Shown here: in pieces, positions 50,246-58,562 of the stretch | Position numbering within the stretch: position 1 is the first letter of the stretch | Layout: each line of letters starts with the position of its first letter | Translations under genes and position numbers: made by a program | NCBI GenBank assembly: GCA_963783095.1 | Contig: CAWAMR010000019.1 | Coordinates: forward strand, 18,104-82,103 | Reading direction: 5' to 3' | Origin: CAWAMR01 sp963783095 | GTDB lineage: Bacteria; Planctomycetota; Planctomycetia; Gemmatales; Gemmataceae | DNA length: 64,000 nucleotides | Notes under the pieces: model-generated | Told to the model about the DNA's origin: nothing | Seen by the model: only the letters and a program-made list of their open reading frames with translations | The model's database searches: none

Positions 50246-50632
50246 CGATCCGGGGCGCGGTCAACGGCGCAGCTGGAGGCGGTGGTGCGGTTGCGATTAC
50301 GCGGCCCAGGCGGTGCCGAGGCCGAGGTCAACGCAGTGGTGGACACAGGGTACACCGGGTCACTCACGCTGCCGGACGCGGTTGCGATCGCGCTCGGGCT
50401 GATGCGCCGGTCGGGCGGTCAGGCGGTGCTGGCGGACGGTTCGTCGCGGCGGTTTAACACTTACGCGGCCGAGGTGGAGTGGAGCGATTCCTGGCGAGGC
50501 GTCGTGGCATCGGCGCTCGGGGATGAGGCGTTGGTGGGTATGGGGTTGCTGGCCGGGCACGACTTGCGGGTCGAGGTGGTTGCCGGCGGAAGAGTAACTG
50601 TCGAACCCCTCTCGCCGCCAGCCGAGGCCTAA
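50242..50632 (+). CDS. retropepsin-like clan AA aspartic protease (one frameshift)
   Basis: About 129-residue single-domain aspartic protease of the bacterial clan AA type, active as a dimer. The start 'MTIRGAVN' continues after a one-base indel near 50265 with 'AQLEAVVRLRLRGPGGAEAE', then the catalytic 'NAVVDTGYTGSLTLP' (Asp-Thr-Gly) and the second psi-loop part 'EALVGMGLLAGHDLRVEV'. Translationally coupled to the 89-residue gene upstream. Substrate unknown. Confidence 0.82.
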
Positions 50633-50770
50633 CTTCCTTCGACCTGGCACGATTTGCCAGGCACGAAAGGATCCAAATCATTGTTGCTAGAGTGCCGCGC
50701 GTCCCAGTTTGGACCGTTCCGCGGAGATTTCTTTTCGTTCGACACTTTTTCCTGCACAGGAGACCTCTCA

Positions 50771-51066
50771 ATGGCAAGATCTACCCGATTTACACTGGTG
50801 TTCGTTCTGGCGGCAGCCCTCTTCGCCGTGGCGTACTTGTGGCGCTGCGCGACTCGGCTTCCGCTCACCAGAGTACTGTAAACGGCCCGGCAGGGTGGGA
50901 ATACAAGATATTGGTATATAAAAACGAACTTTTCCCGAACTCACAGGTTGATTTTGATAAGACCGCAGCCACAAACGAAAAAGAACTGAATGACTGGGCT
51001 GCGAAGGGTTGGGAGCTGGACCGCGACCACGGAGTGTACCTAATCCTAAGACGGCCGAAGCGATGA
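50771..51066 (+). CDS. small exported DUF4177-like protein (frameshifted)
   Basis: About 98 residues. N-terminal membrane segment or signal ('FTLVFVLAAALFAVAYLWR'), a break near 50840-50880, then 'WEYKILVYKNELF' and 'LNDWAAKGWELDRDHGVYLI', the pattern of the DUF4177 family (Trp-Glu-Tyr-Lys start and a Gly-Trp-Glu motif). Function unknown. The start lies after a CAGGAGACC ribosome site. Confidence 0.65.
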
Positions 51067-51107
51067 ATTGTGAGTAGTTACTTCGTTCGGCCACAGGGGT
51101 GATCCGT

Positions 51108-51494
51108 ATGATCCACGGCATTGAAGAATTCTACCACGTTATTGCCGACTCAATCTCCGATGCTATCCGGGAGCCTTGGTCACTTGCAAAGGTGGAAGCG
51201 ATCTTTTTCCCTGACAGCATCACCTTCGAGGCGGAGTATACGTCGGTGACGGGCAAAATAAGGTCATTCGCCACCTCCCTTGCGAGTGATCGCGCGTTTC
51301 GAGAGCTTAGGCGCAGGTTCAAGGATGCCAAGCAGCCCGTCTGGGGCCAGGCTCTCTTCGAGTTGCACCCGGACGGGAAGTTCACCATGAAATGGGGATA
51401 TGAGAATTGCGACGAGAATGGCGATACAATCTGGGACGAGAAAGCATGGTCTCAAAGGCACGATGAGCGTCACCGCCGTCTTTCGCAGCTATAG
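51108..51494 (+). CDS. YezG-like immunity protein (DUF600-type)
   Basis: 128 residues. 'EEFYHVIADSISDAIREPWS' at the start, 'ITFEAEYTSVTGKIRSF' and the diagnostic 'ALFELHPDGKFTMKWGYENC' near the C-terminus match the YezG-type immunity family that neutralises polymorphic toxins. AGGGG lies 8 bases before ATG 51108; GTG 51099 is an alternative. No toxin gene is next to it, so it may be an orphan immunity gene. Confidence 0.7.
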   Translation: MIHGIEEFYHVIADSISDAIREPWSLAKVEAIFFPDSITFEAEYTSVTGKIRSFATSLASDRAFRELRRRFKDAKQPVWGQALFELHPDGKFTMKWGYENCDENGDTIWDEKAWSQRHDERHRRLSQL

Positions 51495-52001
51495 TTCCTG
51501 CACGCGGTTCCTGAGCATACGGGTTCTGTGGTCGTTTGACTGTTTGGCTTACTGGCGAGTTAAACGCAAGAGGCTTCTTTGGTAGCTGGTTCTAAAAGTG
51601 TTTGGCTTAGAATCCGCCGAGCAAATCGTTGCAGCGGAGCCGCCGCTAGCTTTTGGGTTCGCCTCGATTCGTGGTTGGTTTGGCGGCCCGCTGAACTCGG
51701 CGTTGGCCGCCCGAATGGCTTCGCGCCCCCTAGGGAATGTCGATTGCCGGTCTTTCCACTGTGAAGCGGTCAGGCAAGGCAAGCGGGTATCGCAGCTTGA
51801 TTCTATTTGAGGGCACATCGACTATTCTGCGCAGCCGTCAAAATCGATACGGGAGTTCACTCCAACAAATCAATTGACCCGCAAACATGCTGGCGTATCA
51901 GGCACGGACGACATATAAGGAATAATCGGATAAAACAGAACAGGGGAAGTTCATCACCCGACGCGACGCCTGTTTTACAGGCTCGACAAAGGAAATCAGA
52001 T
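51495..52001. other. non-coding region containing the left boundary of the duplication
   Basis: 507 bases without a supported gene. The inverted duplication can be followed from 51552 rightward; the sequence before that has no counterpart in the window because the right arm ends at the window edge. A minus-strand frame of 89 codons (51549-51818) is open in both arms but has no ribosome site or recognised family. Confidence 0.5.
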
Positions 52002-53399
52002 ATGTATCGCTTCATCTCCATACTGATGTTGACTTTCCCGGCGACGACCCAGGCTCAACCACAACCGGAACCTTTCTGGCCCTGGATTCCTGAACCGACT
52101 TATGCTCCGTGGCCGGAGTTCAATCCTGTTGCTCCGCCCAGAACCAGTCAGATGGTAAGGCGATTCACGCAGCCGGACATCGTTCTGCTGTGGAACGAAG
52201 CGGCCTTGAACGCCATCAAGCTCGAACGCACCCCTCCTCCCGTTGCGGCCCGGAATCTGGCGATCCTGCACATCTCTATTTATGATGCCGTCAATTCGGT
52301 CGCCCGAACTCATCGATCCTTTCACGTTCAGTTGTCGCCGCCATCGAGCACCTCGATCGTCACGTCTGCGACCGTGGCGGGTTATCAGGCTCTGGCCGCT
52401 CTGTATCCAAGACAGGTGAGTCGATTCAATGCGATTTTGGATGATTCTTTGGCATCGATCCCCGAAGGGATCGCCAAGACGGACGGCATTACCCTGGGAC
52501 GCAAAGTTGCGGCCAAGGTACTTGCCTGGCGTGACGATGATCTGAAAGTGAAGAAGCGTACTTATTTCTCGAGATCGGAACTGGGGAGATGGCAGCCAAC
52601 ACCTCCGGATTACACACCACCTTTGTTGCCGGAATGGTCGAGCGTTCGCTCTTTTGCGATTCGAAGCCCAGCCGATTTTCATCCGACAGGACCACCCGAT
52701 TTGACCAGTGAGGATTTCATTCAGGCCTACTGGGAAGTCAAGTCCATCGGAGGAGCCAAGAGCAATATCCGGACGAAAGACCAAACGGAGATTGCCAGGT
52801 TTTGGGCCGACGGTCTCGGAACGGTAACTCCTCCAGGCCACTGGAATCGAATTGCTCGAACGGTGGCCGAAGATCGCAAGAACACCCTGGTCAAAAACGC
52901 TCGACTGTTTGCGATGTTGAACGTAGCTCTCGCCGATGCAGGGATCGTCTGCTGGGACTGCAAATTCAAATTCGACTTCTGGCGCCCGGTAGCAGCGATC
53001 CGCAGCGCTGACCGAATGAGAAATCCGATCCTGACCAGTGATTCTCAGTGGACCCCGTTATTGCCGACGCCGCCGTTCCCTGCATATCCTTCGGGTCATA
53101 GTACTTTCAGCGGGGCCGGCGCTGCTGCTCTAAAGACCTTTTTCGGAAACGATAACATTCGCTTCGCGTCAACCTCGGACGAATTGCCGGGCGTGAGTAG
53201 ATCCTTCACAAGCTTCACCGCTGCTGCGATGGAAGCGGGAATGAGTCGAATCTACGGCGGCATCCACTGGCAATTCGATAATCAGCAAGGCTTGCTGTGC
53301 GGTGAGAAAGTGGGCAACGAAGTGAGCAAATTTTTCTCGAAGCGGAAAGCTGTGATTGAAGAGAGCAGTCAGGGAAAGAGTGCTCAGGCCAGTCGTTAG
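52002..53399 (+). CDS. vanadium-dependent haloperoxidase / PAP2-family protein
   Basis: 465 residues with a signal peptide (ends near TTQAQP), so exported. It has the three PAP2/haloperoxidase motifs: Lys and Arg-Pro in 'KFKFDFWRPVAAI', 'YPSGHSTFSGAGAAAL' and 'RIYGGIHWQFDNQQG' with the His that binds vanadate or phosphate. Such enzymes oxidise halides with peroxide or act as phosphatases; which applies is not decided by sequence. AAAGGAA precedes ATG 52002; an upstream in-frame extension has no signal. Intact here, while the copy in the other arm has a frameshift. Confidence 0.9.
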   Translation: MYRFISILMLTFPATTQAQPQPEPFWPWIPEPTYAPWPEFNPVAPPRTSQMVRRFTQPDIVLLWNEAALNAIKLERTPPPVAARNLAILHISIYDAVNSVARTHRSFHVQLSPPSSTSIVTSATVAGYQALAALYPRQVSRFNAILDDSLASIPEGIAKTDGITLGRKVAAKVLAWRDDDLKVKKRTYFSRSELGRWQPTPPDYTPPLLPEWSSVRSFAIRSPADFHPTGPPDLTSEDFIQAYWEVKSIGGAKSNIRTKDQTEIARFWADGLGTVTPPGHWNRIARTVAEDRKNTLVKNARLFAMLNVALADAGIVCWDCKFKFDFWRPVAAIRSADRMRNPILTSDSQWTPLLPTPPFPAYPSGHSTFSGAGAAALKTFFGNDNIRFASTSDELPGVSRSFTSFTAAAMEAGMSRIYGGIHWQFDNQQGLLCGEKVGNEVSKFFSKRKAVIEESSQGKSAQASR

Positions 53400-53446
53400 C
53401 CAGTCAATGCTTGCCCGACTGCAAACGTGCAGGTATAATCCAGCAC

Positions 53447-53816
53447 ATGGTGACACCAACCACAATTACCACTAACCCTGATCCCCACTTGGCGGATTAT
53501 ATCGAGAAGACTCCCGGCGTTTGTAGCGGGCAGCCTCGCATCGCCGGCACGGCGCATCAAGGTCAAACACGTTTACACGTGGGTCAGCGCATGGGAATGA
53601 CTCCGGCGCAAGTCGGTCGCCGAATACCCCCATCTAACGATGGCTCAAGTCTACGCCGCTCTCGCTTATTATTGGTCTCATCGGGACGAAATACATCGTG
53701 ATCTCGAAAATGAAGAGAAGTTGGTAGCCGAGCTAAAAGCCAAGGCGGGACCATCCAAGATTCTGGAAAGGCTGGCCGCGCACGATGCCACGGACGATTC
53801 GCTTCCACCTGGATGA
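53447..53816 (+). CDS. DUF433 antitoxin-like protein (frameshifted copy)
   Basis: Homologue of the intact 122-residue protein at 61735-62103. It starts 'MVTPTTITTNPDPHLADYI', reads 'GVCSGQPRIAGT', then breaks in several places (extra G near 53553, missing or extra bases near 53588 and 53615), and recovers 'YAALAYYWSHRDEIHRDLEN'. DUF433 proteins are winged-helix antitoxins for DUF5615 PIN-like toxins. The stop lies 29 bases inside the next gene. The breaks are likely sequence errors because the other arm is intact. Confidence 0.8.
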
Positions 53817-54120
53817 ACACGTTCCTCATGCAGTGGCGGATGGGCTGCGCCATGTCGGCATCGACGTAACCACCTCAACGGATGCCAGCCTGCTCGGATC
53901 GGAAGATGCCGAACAGATTGCCTATGGACTCGCTCAAGGCAGGGTGATCTTCACGCAAGACGATGACTTCCTCATTCTGGCCGCTGCGGGCGTCGAACAC
54001 GCCGGTCTGGTGTACTGCCACCAGAACACCCGCTCGATTGGCCAAATTATCCGGGCGCTTGAACTAATCTGGGAGGTCTACGATCCGGCAGAAATGGAGA
54101 ATCGGACCAAGTTCATCTGA
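53785..54120 (+). CDS. DUF5615 PIN-like toxin
   Basis: 111 residues, PIN-like nuclease fold. The start 'IRFHLDEHVPHAVADGLRHV' has the conserved Asp-Glu, 'VIFTQDDDFLILA' carries the acidic Asp residues, and 'GLVYCHQNTRSIGQIIRAL' follows as in the family. It overlaps the DUF433 gene by 32 bases, the normal toxin-antitoxin order. Probably an RNase checked by the upstream protein. Intact in this arm. Confidence 0.88.
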   Translation: MPRTIRFHLDEHVPHAVADGLRHVGIDVTTSTDASLLGSEDAEQIAYGLAQGRVIFTQDDDFLILAAAGVEHAGLVYCHQNTRSIGQIIRALELIWEVYDPAEMENRTKFI

Positions 54121-54178
54121 GCAACATTGCAGCCAATGCACCCGACAGGCAACGCCTTGGTTCTGTCTGGTTTATGCA

Positions 54179-54222
54179 CACAGATCAACGAAATCGATTC
54201 CGTCCGACTTCGTTGATCCGTG
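54179..54222. terminator. bidirectional terminator hairpin between convergent genes (left arm)
   Basis: CACAGATCAACGAA (54179-54192) pairs with TTCGTTGATCCGTG (54209-54222), one mismatch, 16-base loop, between the toxin stop and the stop of the regulator gene. The counterpart at 61328-61371 has a compensatory change: C54189-G54212 is T61338-A61361 there. Confidence 0.65.
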
Positions 54223-54255
54223 GAAAAGATGCCACTGATCCGATCGGGGCAGGAT

Positions 54256-54832
54256 TCACATATCGTCGCGTTTGGCGTCGGCGAGAGTGCGAATCCGTTC
54301 GGCCAAGAGAGCAACATCGAAAGGCTTCTTGAAGACTTCGCTGAAGCCGGACTCCGTCAATTTTTCCGGGGCAACCTCATCTTCACCGGCAAGACCGATG
54401 ATGAGCGTCGATTCCAAACCTACATCTTTTCGGAGATTGGAAGTGATCTGTATCGCTTCGCTTGACCGAGGGCCAGGTCGAGGATGATACTGTCGGGATG
54501 GAAACTGCCCGCGAGCATACCGGCTTCAAAGCCGCTTTGAGCAATTTCATACTTGTAGTCTTCCGATTCCGGCAGGAGCTCGTGAAGACGATCCAGGAAG
54601 AGTTTCTCGGCACCAATCACGAGGATTTTGTGCCACTCTTCCTCTTCCAACTCCCCAAGCGGCATTCCATGTTCCTTGAGGAACCGAATGAGTTGTTCGC
54701 GGGGGATGCGTTGATCCTGGCTGCCCGGAATCCGGTAGCCTTTGAGTCGACCCGAATCAAACCACTTGGACACCGTCCGGGCGCGACCTTGCAGATCTTG
54801 GCGACCTGTCCGGTGGTGAACACTTTTTTCAT
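54256..54832 (-). CDS. HTH (excisionase/MerR-like) plus receiver-domain regulator (frameshifted)
   Basis: About 190 residues. The N-terminal DNA-binding helix-turn-helix ('KVFTTGQVAKICKVAPRTVS' after restoring one C near 54787, then 'GYRIPGSQDQRIPREQLIRF') is joined to a CheY-like receiver: 'EEWHKILVIGAEKLFLDRL', 'GSFHPDSIILDLALG' with the phospho-acceptor Asp, and 'KPFDVALLAERIRTLA' with the conserved Lys-Pro. This fusion is frequent in planctomycetes. A second indel near 54420-54430 breaks the receiver. The same C is missing in the copy in the other arm. Confidence 0.8.
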
Positions 54833-55611
54833 GGCAGGCACTCCAGATTGTTACTGCTTTAGCCCCTTGCGCCGAACTCGTTCCGCTTAAGCGCCTGCGT
54901 GCCGGCACACAGGCGTGCAGCACTCGGCGAGGAACGAGTAAGGACAATCTTCCTGTCCCGACAAATTCCTTTCTCGTTGCTGGAACTTCCCAAAACAGGA
55001 AGGATTCCAACACGCGAGGCAGAAATTCTCGGGCGGGCACCTTTTCACAGGGGCGTTCACGCTGCCGGCCGGGGGACCGGCAGATCGAAGGATGGAACGC
55101 CTCGTGTAATCGTTGTTTCCGATTTATTCATCGGCTCCCAGAACCTCCGTTGTTCAGGCGAAATACGATAATTGGAAGATTCTGACGGTTCGCGATTACT
55201 AGGCGAACGCCGTTGCTGGGGAATCCTTACAGTGCCTTTCCTGGCGCTGATTGGGATTGCCGGGACAACTAGGTAATATGTCGCCTTATGATCCGTCGGT
55301 CCTTCACGGAGATTCGTCGAAGATGGTATCGGCAAGCTAATGGATTCACCTATTATTCATATTGCGAGAATGTTGCCGATTATCGCGTTCGTGAGACATT
55401 TTAAGGGTGAGGACAAGGGTTCCGGATCATTTTCGTCAAGATCATTTTGCAATGAGTAAAGCCCGGCGATTTGGTTAAATGAGGGGTATCTGTTGTCGAG
55501 GAAAGCCTGGGGGTTTTGAGTTCCAAGTTCCAAGTTCCAAGTTAAAGACTCGCAACCCTGGGTTTTCAACTTGGAACTTGGAACTTGGAACTTGGAACCG
55601 ATGGAGTGTCC
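54833..55611. other. intergenic region between regulator and tryptophanase (left arm)
   Basis: 779 bases between divergent genes, expected to hold both promoters. A 92-codon minus-strand frame (55057-55335) is open but has no ribosome site and is not conserved as a frame in the other arm, so it is not called. The 3' end holds the heptamer hairpin described separately. Confidence 0.5.
55519..55597. repeat. heptamer-based hairpin in front of tryptophanase
   Basis: Three tandem copies of the heptamer AGTTCCA (55519-55543) face four copies of its complement (55568-55597) around about 24 bases. The hairpin ends 5 bases before the GGAG ribosome site of the tryptophanase gene. The other arm has only a degenerate trace of it. 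Confidence 0.85.
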
Positions 55612-56984
55612 ATGCGAACGATCATTGAGCCGTTTCGAATCAAGATGGTGGAACCGATCAAGTTGATGAATCGAGAAGAGCGTGAAGCAATACTACAGGC
55701 TGCCCATTTCAATCCCTTCCTCATTCCCGCAGAGGATGTGTTGATCGATCTTCTCACCGATAGCGGAACATCGGCAATGAGTGCTGAAAAGAGGGCGGGA
55801 ATGTTGCGCGGCGACGAATCGTATGCCGTTGAAAAAGTTGGTTCCGGTTTGAACGGGTCATGCGGATCTTACAGGAATGCCACATATCCTGCCTACACAC
55901 CAGGGACGTGCCAGTGCTCGTATTTTGTTTGAACTGGTCGGTGGGCGTGGCAAGGTCGCCCGAACAACAATCACTTCGATACCACGTGTGTAATCTTGAG
56001 CATTCCGGGAGCCGGGTGCTGTCGATCTGGTCATCGATGAAGCCCGCGATCCGGGATGTCGGCATCCTTTCAAGGGCAACCTCGATCCTCAAAAGTTGAA
56101 TCGCCTCATTGATGAGCGAAGAGCAGAGAATATTCCGCTGTGCATGATTACCATCACGAATAACAGTGGTGGCGGGCAGCCGGTCAGTCTGGCGAATATT
56201 CGCGAGATCCGCGCCATCTGCGATCGCCATCGAATTCCTCTATTCCTGGATGCCTGTCGATTCGCCGAGAACGCCTATTTCATCAAGATCCGCGAACCCG
56301 GCCAGAACGATCGTTCGGTCAGGGAGATCGTCAAGGAAATGTTCTCGCTGGCTGATGAAGCCACCATTAGCGCCAAGAAGGACGGTCTGGTCAACATTGG
56401 CGGCGTGTTACTCATGCGGGACGATGCGCTCGCGCTGAGAGCAAATAACCTACTTATCCTGACGGAAGGGTTCGTGACCTACGGAGGCTTGGCGGGGCGT
56501 GATCTGGAAGCGATGGCTCAAGGTTTCCAGGAAGTTCTCGATGAGGATTATCTCCACTATCGAATTCGGAGCACCGAGTATCTTGGAGAGGGGCTGCTCC
56601 GCGCCGGCGTGCGCATTGTCGAACCACCGGGCGGCCATGCCATTTACATCGACGCAGCGGCGTTTTGTCCGCATATCCCCGCTTCGCAGTTTCCAGGCCA
56701 GTCTCTGGTGTGCGCTGTATCGTTATGCCGGGATTCGCGCCGTGGAGATTGGCAGCGTGATGTTTGGAAAAACCGATCCCACGACGGGCAAGACGATTTC
56801 ACCATCGATGGAACTCGTCCGGCTCGCGATTCCGCGGCGAGTCTACACCCAAAGCCACATCGATTATGTCATTGAGGCGGTTGGAGAAGTGTATCAAAAG
56901 CGGGAACAGATCAAGGGATTGAGGATCGTAGAAGCGCCTGAAGTCTTGCGACATTTCACGGCGAAATTTGAGGAGATGAAATAG
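55612..56984 (+). CDS. tryptophanase / beta-eliminating lyase (frameshifted; left copy)
   Basis: PLP enzyme that cleaves tryptophan (or tyrosine) to indole (phenol), pyruvate and ammonia. Start 'MRTIIEPFRIKMVEPIKLM', then 'VLIDLLTDSGTSAMS', 'CMITITNNSGGGQPVSLANI', 'FLDACRFAENAYFIKIREPG' and 'ATISAKKDGLVNIGGVLLM' with the PLP lysine, followed by 'EGFVTYGGLAGRDLEAMAQG' and 'RLAIPRRVYTQSHIDYVIE'. About 457 residues after correcting frame changes between 55800 and 56100 and near 56700. Tyrosine phenol-lyase is an alternative. GGAG lies 6 bases before ATG. A diverged second copy is at 58563-59935. Confidence 0.85.
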
Positions 56985-57070
56985 CGAGAAAAGACCGGGC
57001 GGCAAGCTGCAGAACCTCGTTCCAGTAATTTGCCTCCTTGAAAAACATTTTCTATTAAGGAGCGTTCGTC

Positions 57071-57595
57071 ATGCATTTGCCAATGTTTACTCTGTGCCTT
57101 TTAGTTCTGTCCTTTTCACCAGCCCCAGCCGACGAGGCTGAAGACAAAGTCGTGGAATTGATAAGAAATCTAGGCGGATTTATTGAGCGTGACCCGGATG
57201 TTACGGGGATGCCTGTGATTTTGGTGGATCTTGATAGCAAGAAGGTCACGAATGAGCATCTAAAAGAGCTGGCCGTTCTCAAGCTACTACGAAAATTAAA
57301 ACTCGATGCCACGAAAGTGACGGACGCGGGACTAAAGCAACACGTGGGTCTCAAACAATTGCAGTTTCTGAGCCTTGCTGGAACGAACGTGACAGATGCG
57401 GGGCTCAAGGAGCTGGCAGGACTGAAGCAATTGCGGACGCTGGAACTCGATGGCACAAAGGTGACGGATGCGGGCCTGAAAGAACTAGTAGGACTAAAGC
57501 AGTTGCGGACGCTGGTAATCGGCGATACTAAAGTGACAACGAACGGGATCGCCGAACTTCAAAAGGCCCTACCGGAATGCAAAATCAAAAACTGA
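57071..57595 (+). CDS. small secreted leucine-rich-repeat protein (left copy)
   Basis: 174 residues, intact. A signal peptide (ends near SPAPADE), a short helical segment, then five LRR units of 24 residues ('LRTLELDGTKVTDAGLKELV'). Two adjacent 72-base units are nearly identical, so the array is young. Such LRR proteins bind other proteins at the cell envelope. AAGGAG lies 7 bases before ATG. Nearly identical copy, frameshifted, at 57961-58480. Confidence 0.85.
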   Translation: MHLPMFTLCLLVLSFSPAPADEAEDKVVELIRNLGGFIERDPDVTGMPVILVDLDSKKVTNEHLKELAVLKLLRKLKLDATKVTDAGLKQHVGLKQLQFLSLAGTNVTDAGLKELAGLKQLRTLELDGTKVTDAGLKELVGLKQLRTLVIGDTKVTTNGIAELQKALPECKIKN

Positions 57596-57734
57596 ACCAA
57601 CCGCTCCTGCCGGGTCAGCCATCAACTTCAATCTGCTCCGGCACAGCCACATCTCTTCGTGGAATCGTCGATCGAAACAGGCGTTCCAAAGTCTCCGGAT
57701 CGGCCCGTCGGTTCAATCTTCCATCAACTTGCTC

Positions 57735-57822
57735 ATTTCCAGCCGATAGCAAGTAGTGTTTCCATTACCGGTGTATAGATATACACCGGTAATGGAAACA
57801 CTACTTGCTATCGGCTGGAAAT
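57735..57822. repeat. axis of the inverted duplication: perfect 42-bp hairpin with 4-base loop
   Basis: 57735-57776 and 57781-57822 are perfect inverted complements; the loop is AGAT (57777-57780). Immediately outside, matching continues with only scattered differences. At this point the two 6.2-kb arms meet. Confidence 0.95.
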
Positions 57823-57960
57823 AAGCAACTGATGGAAGATTGAACCGACGGCGGATCCGGAGATTTTGGAACGCCTGTTTCCGATCGACGATTCCACGAA
57901 GAGATGTGGCTGTGCGCGAGCAGATTGAAGTTGATGGCTGACCCGGCAGGAGCGGTTGGT

Positions 57961-58480
57961 TCAGTTTTTGATTTTGCATTCGGTAGGGCTTTTTGAAGTT
58001 CGGCGATCCCGTTCGTGTCACTTTAGTATCGCCGATTACCAGCGTCCGCAACTGCTTTAGTCCTACTAGTTCTTTCAGGCCCGCATCCGTCACCTTTGTG
58101 CCATCGAGTTCCAGCGTCCGCAATTGCTTCAGTCCTGCCAGCTCCTTGAGCCCCGCATCTGTCACGTTCGTTCCAGCAAGGCTCAGAAACTCCAATTGTT
58201 TGAGACCCACGAGTTGCTTAGTCCGCGTCCGTCACTTTCGTGGCATCGAGTTTTAATTTTCGTAGTAGCTGAGAACGGCCAGCTCTTTTAGATGCTCATT
58301 AGTGATCTTCTTGCTATCAAGATCCACCAAAATCACAGGCATCCCCGTAACATCCGGGTCACGCTCAATAATTCCGCCTAGATTTCTTATCAATTCCACG
58401 ACTTTGTCTTCAGCCTCGTCGGCTGGGGCTGGTGAAAAGGACAGAACTAAAAGGCACAGAGTAAACATTGGCAAATGCAT
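57961..58480 (-). CDS. small secreted leucine-rich-repeat protein (right copy, frameshifted)
   Basis: Near-identical counterpart of the intact left LRR gene. The first 76 codons match; the frame then breaks near 58265 and again near 58220 and 57990, through single missing bases. Only a few substitutions differ from the left copy. Predicted product otherwise the same. Confidence 0.75.
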
Positions 58481-58562
58481 GACGAACGCTCCTTAATAGA
58501 AAATGTTTTTCAAGGAGGCAAATTACTGGAACGAGGTTCTGCTTGCGCCAGGTATTTTCTCG

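Larger units (their letters stand above)
51552..57776 (+). repeat. left arm of a 6.2-kb inverted duplication
   Basis: Matches the reverse complement of 57781-64000. Blocks: 51552 to about 54180 nearly identical; about 54181-56880 diverged but alignable gene by gene; about 56885-57776 nearly identical. In the diverged block differences concentrate at third codon positions, for example tryptophanase codons 4-5 are ATC ATT here and ATT ATC in the other arm. The true left end may lie further left. Confidence 0.95.

Noticed and set aside
52001..52841. 281-codon frame antisense to the haloperoxidase, repeated at 62710-63555
   Set aside because: Conserved only because the haloperoxidase itself is duplicated; no independent coding signal.
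55057..55335. 92-codon minus-strand frame upstream of the left tryptophanase
   Set aside because: No ribosome site, no family resemblance, and the frame is not kept in the right arm.
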